Source of the DNA: Planctomycetaceae bacterium UBA4732
GTDB lineage: Bacteria; Planctomycetota; Planctomycetia; Gemmatales; Gemmataceae
Assembly (NCBI GenBank): GCA_002404095.1
Contig: DHJA01000112.1
Location: forward strand, 67,052-78,461
Reading direction: 5' to 3'
Length of the DNA: 11,410 nt
Positions 1-6,404 of this stretch are shown here, in pieces (the first letter of the stretch is position 1; each line of letters starts with the position of its first letter). Both the position numbers and the translations under genes were made by a program. The notes under the pieces were generated by a model. It had not been told where the DNA came from. It saw nothing but the letters and a program-made list of their open reading frames with translations, and did no database searches.

Positions 1-1637
1 GCTCCCTCACGGTCGCGGCTCGTTCGCTTTCCGTCGCGCGCCGCGCCCGTTGGGTGCTGCTGGCGTTTGTGCCGTCCAGCCTCATGCTCAGCGTCACCGC
101 CTACCTGACCACGGACGTGGCGGCCATTCCGCTTCTGTGGATCGCGCCGCTGACGTTGTATCTTCTGAGCTTCGTGCTGACCTTCGCGCGTCGGCCGCTG
201 CTTTCGCAAGCCGTTCTGACGCGCTGGATGCCGTTAGTGATCCTGCCCGTGATCTTAACATTGCTATCGCAGGGATTTGAATTACTGGCCCCTCTGGTTA
301 TAGCCATCCATTTATTGGGCCTATTTTGGATCGGTCTTGTGTGTCACGGCGAACTCGCCAAGGACCGTCCGCCTGGCGAACATCTGACGGAGTTCTATTT
401 GTGGCTGTCGTTCGGCGGCGTGTTGGGCGGCGCCTTCAACGCGCTATTGGCGCCGCTATTGTTTTCCACGGTACTGGAATATCCGATTGTGTTGGTGCTG
501 GCGTGCCTATTGCGGCCGGTCCCCACCGCGGCAAATAGCGACAAGCGAGCCATAACGCCGTCAACCGCTCGCCTTCTGGATTGGCTGCTGCCGGTCGGAT
601 TGGGCGTCGTAACCGCGCTGCTGGTGCTGGGCGTACAGGCGTTGGGCACGGCGCCGGGGCCGTTGAGCATCGCCCTAATGTTCGCGGCGCCATTGGTGAT
701 CTGCTACCTCTTCCTATTCCGGCCGCTACGATTCGGCCTCGGCGTGGCGGCGCTGTTGCTGGCGGGAAGCCTCTATTCGGGCCTATACGGCGGGACCGAA
801 TTGCGGATGCGCAGTTTCTTCGCCGTGCATCGCGTCACGGTGGACCCGACGGGCCGCTTCCGCCAGCTCGTCCACGGCGACACGGTTCACGGCCGGCAAA
901 GTCTGCGGCCCGGCGAGGAAGGCGAGCCGCTGACCTACTATTACCGAGGCAGTCCGGTCGGCCAACTGTTCAAGGCTCTCCACTACAACGACCGGGAGCG
1001 GCGCGATCCGCGGTTGAAGCGCGTTGGCGTCGTGGGCCTCGGCGCCGGCGCGCTCTGTTGCTACGCCGCGCAAGGCCAGGACTGGACCTTTTACGAAATC
1101 GATCCCGCAGTCAAATACATCGCGTGTGATTCGGGCCTGTTCACGTTTTACGGAAATTGTCCAGCCGAAAAGTCGGTCGTGATGGGCGATGCGCGCCTAA
1201 CACTCCAGCGTTCGGACCAGCGTTTCGGCGTACTGGTCGTGGACGCCTTCAGTTCGGACGCCATCCCCGTCCACCTGCTGACGCGCGAGGCCATGAAGGT
1301 CTACTTCGACCACCTGGACGACGACGGCATCCTCGCCTTCAACATTTCCAACCGTTATCTTGATCTGCGAACGGTAGTGGCCGACCTGGCGCGGAACCGC
1401 GAGGGGGAGCCGCCGTTGGCCTGCTACTACCAGGAAGACAGTAACCTCAGCGATAGGGATAAACAGGAGGGGAAAACGGCGTCTCAGTGGATGATACTGG
1501 CAAGAGACGCCGCGGCGCTGAACGGACTGGCCGGCAATGGTATGTGGAAGGCGGCGCCAGGCCGGGACGGGACGGCGTGGAGCGACGACTTCTCCAATCT
1601 AATTGGGGCGGTGAAATGGAGTAATTTGGGTGACTAA
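1..1637 (+). CDS. Fused membrane transporter-like / spermidine-synthase-like protein (5' end outside window)
   Basis: The reading frame is open from the first full codon at position 3 and ends in tandem stops TAA TAG (1635-1640), leaving 544 visible residues. A GTG at 54 could be read as a start, but the frame stays open upstream and the codons before it (ending RRARWVLLAFVPSS) look like family sequence, so I treat the gene as truncated by the window edge. The N-terminal half holds about eight to nine hydrophobic segments. The C-terminal half is a Rossmann methyltransferase-like spermidine synthase domain. It has the FFAVHRV and HGRQSL strands, a SAM-binding-type loop GLGAGALCCY (nt 1032-1061) followed by FYEIDP, then MGDARL, and the acidic motif DAFSSDAIPVHLLT. 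This is the architecture of 'fused MFS/spermidine synthase' proteins. These are common in planctomycetes and their substrate is generally unproven, so polyamine synthesis should not be assumed. It is convergent with mrr. Confidence 0.9.
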   Translation, partial: SLTVAARSLSVARRARWVLLAFVPSSLMLSVTAYLTTDVAAIPLLWIAPLTLYLLSFVLTFARRPLLSQAVLTRWMPLVILPVILTLLSQGFELLAPLVIAIHLLGLFWIGLVCHGELAKDRPPGEHLTEFYLWLSFGGVLGGAFNALLAPLLFSTVLEYPIVLVLACLLRPVPTAANSDKRAITPSTARLLDWLLPVGLGVVTALLVLGVQALGTAPGPLSIALMFAAPLVICYLFLFRPLRFGLGVAALLLAGSLYSGLYGGTELRMRSFFAVHRVTVDPTGRFRQLVHGDTVHGRQSLRPGEEGEPLTYYYRGSPVGQLFKALHYNDRERRDPRLKRVGVVGLGAGALCCYAAQGQDWTFYEIDPAVKYIACDSGLFTFYGNCPAEKSVVMGDARLTLQRSDQRFGVLVVDAFSSDAIPVHLLTREAMKVYFDHLDDDGILAFNISNRYLDLRTVVADLARNREGEPPLACYYQEDSNLSDRDKQEGKTASQWMILARDAAALNGLAGNGMWKAAPGRDGTAWSDDFSNLIGAVKWSNLGD

Positions 1638-1668
1638 TAGAGTCTTTTCTTGACCGCCAGAGGAATTG

Positions 1669-2586
1669 CTATCCTTCGTCTTCGTCGAAGAAGTCGTTTG
1701 AGACTTCCTTCAGTTCGTATAACTTCGTCAGCTTCACGCCGACATTGTGTTCGATCATCAGGTCGGCCAGTTTCGGCCCGTCGATCAAAACAACTTTCTT
1801 CCCCTCGATTCGATCCACGAAATCGAGTGCGTCTTTGGTAAATTGCGACGTGGTGAGGATCACGCCCTTCTTTGCCCGAATGTAGTCCATGCTCCCGACG
1901 AAGCCTTGAATCACCGGCCGACCCACCGAACCGTCCCACCGTTTGGCCTGTATACACACTACATCTAAGCCTAGTTTGTCCTCCTTGATAATCCCGTCGA
2001 TTCCGCCATCGCCGCTCTTTCCCGTCACGGACGCATCGCCGGTTACGCCGCCGTAACCCATCGCCCGCAACAAGCGGACTACGACCTGCTCGAAGAAACC
2101 GGGGGAACAGGTCTTCAACTTGGCCATCAGGTCTTGCGCCGTCGCCTTTTGGAGCGTGTTGAATGAAGCGTCCAGCAACTCCAGCGGGGTCTGGCTGCTT
2201 TCAATGACCGTCCCTGCCTCCCCCTCATTGTCCTGGTCTGTCGTGTGTCCGATGAACTTGAGGTAGGTGGAAAACTGCTTGAGGAATTTGCAATTGACCG
2301 TCGCCGGCTTCTGGAGGAGAACCTTGCGGCCCGCCTCGGCGATGCTGACCTTCCCACGCACCGGGTTCTCGATCAGCCCAGCGTTCTTTAAGTGAGACTT
2401 CGCCCATGCGACCCGATTGCTGAACACCGTTTGTTGGCCGCTCGGCAAGAGCTCCTGGCGTTCTTCGTCCGTCAACTTCAAACGCACGGCCAGCGTTTCG
2501 GTCACTTCACGCATTTTGCGTTCCTGCCCATCCTGTAAGGCTTCCAGGATGGGCAGCATAACGGATTGAAAATCAGGTATGGCCAC
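1669..2586 (-). CDS. mrr: Mrr-family type IV restriction endonuclease
   Basis: The product is 305 residues, about the length of E. coli Mrr. Mrr enzymes cut foreign or self DNA carrying modified bases. The N-terminal winged-helix Mrr_N region spans about 1-90, with NRVAWAKSHLKNAGLI. The C-terminal PD-(D/E)xK nuclease domain spans about 160-270: FFEQVVVRLLRAMGY, then GDGGIDGII (catalytic Asp197), then VCIQAKRW (Gln213 and Lys215, the QxK variant typical of Mrr), then GVILTTSQFT. The start is GTG at 2586, giving the MAIPDFQSVMLP family N-terminus, with a GAGG Shine-Dalgarno at 2599-2596 and 9 bases of spacing. No methyltransferase or specificity gene is nearby, so it is probably a stand-alone modification-dependent nuclease. 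Hand counts of several 60-base lines give about 47-63% GC, against 65-87% in sampled pyrF lines, which suggests horizontal acquisition. No terminator hairpin is visible in the 31 bases before the convergent gene. Confidence 0.93.
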   Translation of the reverse strand: MAIPDFQSVMLPILEALQDGQERKMREVTETLAVRLKLTDEERQELLPSGQQTVFSNRVAWAKSHLKNAGLIENPVRGKVSIAEAGRKVLLQKPATVNCKFLKQFSTYLKFIGHTTDQDNEGEAGTVIESSQTPLELLDASFNTLQKATAQDLMAKLKTCSPGFFEQVVVRLLRAMGYGGVTGDASVTGKSGDGGIDGIIKEDKLGLDVVCIQAKRWDGSVGRPVIQGFVGSMDYIRAKKGVILTTSQFTKDALDFVDRIEGKKVVLIDGPKLADLMIEHNVGVKLTKLYELKEVSNDFFDEDEG

Positions 2587-2595
2587 GAGTAATTA

Positions 2596-2599
2596 CCTC
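2596..2599 (-). promoter_or_regulatory. Ribosome binding site of mrr
   Basis: GAGG on the minus strand, 9 bases before the GTG at 2586. It supports that non-ATG start. It overlaps the TGA (2600-2598) that closes the small upstream frame, an arrangement often seen between translationally coupled genes. Confidence 0.6.
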
Positions 2600-2690
2600 A
2601 TCGTTCGTGGGACAAATAGGCGTCTACTGCTTCCAGGGGATCTTGGCCAACAGCGCGGGCTGCCAGCTGGCGTCACTCCCATTCCTCCAA
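2598..2690 (-). pseudogene. Possible small ORF or gene remnant between pyrF and mrr
   Basis: In the 114-base gap, one minus-strand frame reads LKTLEEWE, an in-frame TGA (2675-2673), then RQLAARAVGQDPLEAVDAY and LSHER, closing at TGA 2600-2598. The amino acid composition (Ala, Leu, Glu, Asp, Val, helix-like) resembles real protein more than the Pro/Arg-rich shadows typical of this GC-rich DNA. Its stop overlaps the mrr Shine-Dalgarno. A strong GGAGG lies at 2688-2684, but the ATG (2682) and GTG (2676) it could serve are in another frame. That frame gives a short Pro/Arg-rich peptide ending at a TAA (2595-2593). The frame could be a small gene broken by a CGA-to-TGA change or a frameshift, a remnant left by the arrival of mrr, or chance. 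I do not recognise the sequence. Confidence 0.3.
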
Positions 2691-2700
2691 TGTTTTAAGT

Positions 2701-3603
2701 CTATGATAACGGTGCCAACGCCGCGACCGTCGCCCGCGTCGCCTCCTCGACCCGCTGCTCCCACGCCGGATCGTCGGTCTTGAACGGAAACAGGACGCCG
2801 CGCGAGCTGTTGACGACCACTCCCAGGCCGTCCGGCCGGAAGGCCGGCGCCACGTCCGCCGCCGCGCCGCCCTGCGCCCCGTAACCAGGAACAAGAAAGA
2901 TCACATCCGGCGTCAGCTTACGCAAGGCGGCCAACTCGGCCGGATAGGTCGCGCCCACCACCGCCCCCACATCACCCAGGCCGCAGCGTCCCACGTTCTC
3001 GCGCGCCCACGCCGCCACCGCCTCCGCCACGTGACAATAGACCGGCCGGCCGTCGGCCACAAGATCCTGGAACAAGCCGGCGCCGGGGTTGCTCGTCCGC
3101 ACCAGCACGAATACGCCGGCCTGCGCCCGGCGGGCGCTTTGTAAGAACGGCTCGACGGCGTCACGACCGAGGTAAGGGTTGACCGTGAGAGCGTCGGCCT
3201 CCCACACCGGATGGACGCGGCCGGCCATCGACACGCCGCCGAAAGCCGCATCGGCGTAGGCCGCGGCCGTCGAGGCGATGTCGTTGCGCTTGGCGTCGAG
3301 GATGGTGAGCAGGCCAAGGCCGCGCGCCTTGCGCAACAGCCGCTGCATGACCGCCATGCCGTCGGGGCCGCACGCCTCAAAGAACGCGCTCTGCGGCTTG
3401 ACCACCGGCACAAGCGGGGCGACAATCTCCAATACGCGGTCGCAAAACTCCTCGTAAGACGCCGCCATCGCGCTCAAGGAATCGTCGCCGTGGCGGCGCC
3501 GTATTTCCATCGGCAACGATTCCCAGCGCGGGTCGAGGCCCACACAGAGAGGGTTGCCCTTGGCGCGGATGACGGCGACCAATCGGTCGGCAAAGTGGTC
3601 CAT
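2701..3603 (-). CDS. pyrF: Orotidine 5'-phosphate decarboxylase (type 2)
   Basis: The product is 300 residues. It decarboxylates OMP to UMP in the cytoplasm, the last step of de novo pyrimidine synthesis. Family landmarks are in order: CVGLDPRW (about 20-27), VVKPQSAFFEACG (67-79), the catalytic charged motif DAKRNDI (103-109, Lys105 and Asp108), VNPYLGRD (141-148), the phosphate-binding loop VPGYGAQGG (238-246) and VVNSSRG (263-269). The longer type 2 form, seen in mycobacteria and planctomycetes, fits better than the roughly 230-residue E. coli type. Asn107 sits where many homologues have Gly, which I believe is normal for planctomycete enzymes. The ATG at 3603 lies 4 bases after the stop of the DUF6174-like gene. 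Its GGAGAA (3620-3615) lies inside the end of that gene, so the two are probably co-transcribed and translationally coupled. Confidence 0.96.
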   Translation of the reverse strand: MDHFADRLVAVIRAKGNPLCVGLDPRWESLPMEIRRRHGDDSLSAMAASYEEFCDRVLEIVAPLVPVVKPQSAFFEACGPDGMAVMQRLLRKARGLGLLTILDAKRNDIASTAAAYADAAFGGVSMAGRVHPVWEADALTVNPYLGRDAVEPFLQSARRAQAGVFVLVRTSNPGAGLFQDLVADGRPVYCHVAEAVAAWARENVGRCGLGDVGAVVGATYPAELAALRKLTPDVIFLVPGYGAQGGAAADVAPAFRPDGLGVVVNSSRGVLFPFKTDDPAWEQRVEEATRATVAALAPLS

Positions 3604-3607
3604 AGAA

Positions 3608-4156
3608 TCAACGCTTCTCCGTAGAATCGTCCTCGGCCGGCTTCTTCAAGTTGACATTCCATTCCAGCCGGTCGCCGCTGCCGCGTACACGACGGACATA
3701 ATGCGTCGGATGGCCGTCGCCGAGGTCGAAGGCCGCCGTCGCGTAATTGCGACGCACGCCCGTCGCCAAGTCCAATTGCAAACCCTTTTCGATGACCGCG
3801 AATTGTCCATCCACCGTCAGGTCCGGGTAGTCCGCGGCCGGCAGCGTTTCGCCGTCGCAAGTCACCACCGTCACTTTGCCGTCGCGCACCTTGACAACCC
3901 ATTCCGAATCGCTCGACTCGCCGTGTTCCGTTATCTTCTCCTGGAACTGCAAATCGTAGTCGCGTGGGCCGTTGGCCTTCCAGCGTTGGCGGGCCGAGGC
4001 CAGTTCCTCCGGTCGCAATTGCAGACTAATATTGTAGATGATTGGCAGTGTAATCGCGGCCGCGCTCATCACGGCGAGGAGGAGGAAGTACCAAACCCAG
4101 CGGCGCGAGACGGGCCGAAGAGGACTTGATTGGGGTGGCATGGCGAACCGATTCAT
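3608..4156 (-). CDS. Membrane-anchored DUF6174-like protein of unknown function
   Basis: From ATG 4156 the product is about 182 residues. One transmembrane segment near residues 20-43 (WVWYFLLLAVMSAAAITLP) follows a short Arg-containing N-terminus, so the rest is probably extracytoplasmic. The soluble part resembles the DUF6174 pattern: RWKANGPRDYDLQFQ, then WVVKVRDGKV, then a TVDGQFAVIEKG helix, then AFDLGDGHPTHY near the C-terminus. The family assignment is from memory and tentative, and no biochemical role is known to me. The start is uncertain. ATG 4156 directly abuts a palindromic repeat and has no good Shine-Dalgarno, ATG 4141 is five codons inside, and a TTG at 4228 would add 24 residues encoded by the repeat itself. 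The gene is followed after 4 bases by pyrF. Confidence 0.75.
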   Translation of the reverse strand: MNRFAMPPQSSPLRPVSRRWVWYFLLLAVMSAAAITLPIIYNISLQLRPEELASARQRWKANGPRDYDLQFQEKITEHGESSDSEWVVKVRDGKVTVVTCDGETLPAADYPDLTVDGQFAVIEKGLQLDLATGVRRNYATAAFDLGDGHPTHYVRRVRGSGDRLEWNVNLKKPAEDDSTEKR

Positions 4157-4157
4157 G

Positions 4158-4253
4158 GTGGGCCGCTCGCTCCGCGAGCGGCTTGGCTTGGCAGCGTCCG
4201 GTTTCCCCGTGGTAAGATTGCGGTCCAAGCCGCTCGCGGAGCGAGCGGCCTAC
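4158..4253. repeat. REPIN-like inverted repeat doublet (26-bp perfect arms)
   Basis: The arms at 4161-4186 and 4225-4250 are perfect reverse complements over 26 bases. With one mismatch they extend three bases further, to 4158 and 4253. Each arm is itself a hairpin with a 9-bp stem and 3-base loop (GCCGCTCGC/GCGAGCGGC, at 4162-4182 and 4229-4249), followed by a TTGG tail. The spacer is 38 bases. On the minus strand the outer end reads GTAG directly before the hairpin; the other end has GTGG. Two inverted REP-like hairpins in about 96 bp, with a GTAG head, match the layout of REPINs mobilised by RAYT transposases. No RAYT is in the window. The element begins 1 base after the moxR stop and ends 1 base before the next ATG. 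It is probably transcribed and could stabilise or terminate moxR mRNA. Confidence 0.85.
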
Positions 4254-4254
4254 A

Positions 4255-5244
<990 letters not shown>

Positions 5245-5249
5245 ATCGG

Positions 5250-5256
5250 CCCCTCT
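5250..5256 (-). promoter_or_regulatory. Ribosome binding site of the moxR gene
   Basis: AGAGGGG on the minus strand, 5 bases before ATG 5244. It fixes the start at 5244 rather than at upstream in-frame codons that reach into the palindromic repeat. Confidence 0.65.
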
Positions 5257-5331
5257 GGCGTCGAAGCGTCCCGAACCATTGTCGCGGTCGCCGCCGCGGT
5301 TGACAATGGCCGGGCCGCCGGAGGGGGAGCG

Positions 5332-5429
5332 TCTCAATTAGGCGAGCCGGGGGCGTAAGCCCCCGGAGATAGCAACAGCGATGGAAGGGAACCTCCGGGG
5401 GCTTACGCCCCCGGCTCGCCTAATTGAGA
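5332..5429. repeat. Palindromic doublet with perfect 37-bp inverted arms
   Basis: The arms at 5332-5368 and 5393-5429 are exact reverse complements over 37 bases, with a 24-base spacer. Each arm contains a strong hairpin, CCGGGGGC-GTAA-GCCCCCGG (5347-5366 and its mate), with an 8-bp stem and a tetraloop. This is followed on the outer side by a more AT-rich tail containing CTCGCCTAATTGAGA. At 98 bp with two inverted hairpin units it has the same architecture as the element at 4158-4253 but an unrelated sequence. It starts 2 bases after the stop of the DUF1223 gene and lies 87 bases upstream of the moxR ATG. Possible roles are mRNA 3'-end stabilisation, attenuation or a mobile palindrome. No T-run follows it on the minus strand, so intrinsic termination is less likely. 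Confidence 0.9.
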
Positions 5430-5431
5430 TA

Positions 5432-6235
5432 TTACTCGCCGTTCTCCAGGTCGATCGCGTCGGCGCCGAGAACCTTCCAATCGCCCGCGTCCTGAATGTA
5501 TGCGACGGCCGAAGCGTTCTTGCGCACCATCCCGGCCGACGGCTTCAGCGCGACGGAACCTTTTCCGCTTTCATCGAGGCGAATTGTGCGGAACACACGG
5601 ACGACGTTTTCATGCCGCAGCGTTTGCCCGGCATTCTCGCCGCGCGAGACCTTGCCCGCCAACCCGCGTTCCACTAGCGCGACGTTTAGAATGGCCCCTG
5701 CCGGAGCCGACGCCGTCTCATAGCCAAGCGTCAGAGCGTCCGAGTCCTTTTTGTCCCATCGCAATTGAACCGTCGCCTTGGCAGGCTTCTTCAGCGCCGC
5801 TTCGATGCTCTTACGCGCCAGCGCCTTGTCGGATCCAACAAATTCATCGGCCCCGTTGACGATCATCTGCGGCGTGTAAACGCGGTCGGACTTTAGCGCC
5901 TTGGCGTAGTCGTATTGTCGCTGGGAAAATGCCGCGTCGCTGTAGGGGTCGGGCCAGCCGAGTTTGTTCCAGTAATCGACCTGAAAAGCAAGGCAATAGA
6001 CGCGCTTGCCGTGGTCACGCGCGTCTTGCATGAGGTTGCCCAACAGCGCATCGGCCGGCGGACAGCTGGAACAGCCCTCGGAGGTAAACAGCTCGACCAC
6101 GGCGAAGGGCGCGTCGGCGTGGTCGCTGGCTTGGGTCTTGTCTCGATCCGGCCGTGTGCCGGACTGCACCGCCAGCCGCGCCAGCAACACTCCGATGATC
6201 GCCAATACGCCTAGGAGAAGTAGCTTTCTGGTCAT
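5432..6235 (-). CDS. DUF1223 thioredoxin-like protein, membrane-anchored or secreted
   Basis: The product is 267 residues. A hydrophobic N-terminus (about 5-24, after MTRK) with no obvious cleavage site or lipobox suggests a signal anchor or signal peptide, so the protein probably acts outside the cytoplasm. DUF1223 landmarks are VVELFTSEGCSSCPPAD (46-62), with a CxxC pair at Cys55/Cys58, then VDYWNKLGWPDPYSD (86-100), RQYDYA and DRVYTPQMIVNG (117-128). The family has a thioredoxin-like fold and its substrate is not established; redox activity is inferred from the CxxC only. Start ATG 6235 has AAAGGGA (6246-6240) 4 bases upstream. The upstream region holds a CRP-like palindrome. The stop is followed immediately by the 5332-5429 palindrome, so this gene may be its own transcription unit. 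Confidence 0.9.
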   Translation of the reverse strand: MTRKLLLLGVLAIIGVLLARLAVQSGTRPDRDKTQASDHADAPFAVVELFTSEGCSSCPPADALLGNLMQDARDHGKRVYCLAFQVDYWNKLGWPDPYSDAAFSQRQYDYAKALKSDRVYTPQMIVNGADEFVGSDKALARKSIEAALKKPAKATVQLRWDKKDSDALTLGYETASAPAGAILNVALVERGLAGKVSRGENAGQTLRHENVVRVFRTIRLDESGKGSVALKPSAGMVRKNASAVAYIQDAGDWKVLGADAIDLENGE

Positions 6236-6302
6236 GGGTTCCCTTTCGAGGCTCGGTGGGGGGGCGTTTCCGGATTTATGGTAGTCGTCGCGGCGCCGGC
6301 TT

Positions 6303-6322
6303 TCTGTAACCCCGATTACAGA
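6303..6322. promoter_or_regulatory. Candidate operator, CRP/FNR-like geometry
   Basis: TCTGTAA-N6-TTACAGA is a perfect 7-bp-arm palindrome in otherwise GC-rich DNA. Its core TGTAA-N6-TTACA has the 5-6-5 spacing of CRP/FNR-family sites. It lies upstream of the DUF1223 gene, centred about 77 bases before the ATG. On the minus strand a weak -10-like CATAAA sits at 6280-6275. If that is real, the palindrome would be centred roughly 40-45 bases before the transcription start, where activators of this family often bind. The -10 and the regulator are inference, and it could also be a simple hairpin. Confidence 0.35.
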
Positions 6323-6337
6323 TGAGAGAGAAAAAGC

Positions 6338-6395
6338 ACTAGCCCGGAGCGCAAGCGACGGGTCGAGAAACCCGTCGCTTGCGCTCCGGGCTAGT
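6338..6395 (-). terminator. 26-bp perfect hairpin with T-run after the TPR gene
   Basis: 6338-6363 and 6370-6395 are exact reverse complements over 26 bases with a 6-base loop (CGAGAA). On the minus strand the stem begins 9 bases after the TPR stop and is followed by GC and then five Ts (6335-6331), which is the layout of an intrinsic terminator. The stem is longer than a usual terminator and begins with ACTAGCCCGGAGCG. It may belong to a dispersed planctomycete palindrome family that has been co-opted; I recall similar sequences but cannot verify this. There is no comparable T-run on the plus strand. Confidence 0.7.
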
Positions 6396-6404
6396 ATGGA
6401 CGGC

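Noticed and set aside
54..56. GTG at 54 as the true start of the left-edge gene
   Set aside because: The frame is open to the window edge and the upstream codons look like family sequence, so the gene is more likely truncated by the window.
1594..1606. CCAAT-CTA-ATTGG hairpin near the end of the fused gene as terminator
   Set aside because: It is only a 5-bp stem, lies within the coding sequence and is not followed directly by a T-run.
2662..2671. GCCAGCTGGC palindrome upstream of mrr
   Set aside because: A 10-bp GC-rich palindrome is expected by chance and lies within the small protein-like frame; there is no other support as an operator.
1638..2700. Direct repeats or attachment sites flanking mrr
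   Set aside because: I compared the two short flanks by eye and found no convincing shared core, and no integrase or tRNA gene is present.
3554..4129. Plus-strand open frame of about 190 codons opposite the DUF6174-like gene and pyrF start
   Set aside because: It is antisense to two better supported, coupled genes, with Arg/His-rich composition typical of a shadow frame.
5245..5337. N-terminal extension of the MoxR protein to 5337
   Set aside because: It would start inside the inverted repeat and lacks family similarity. The AGAGGGG site supports ATG 5244.
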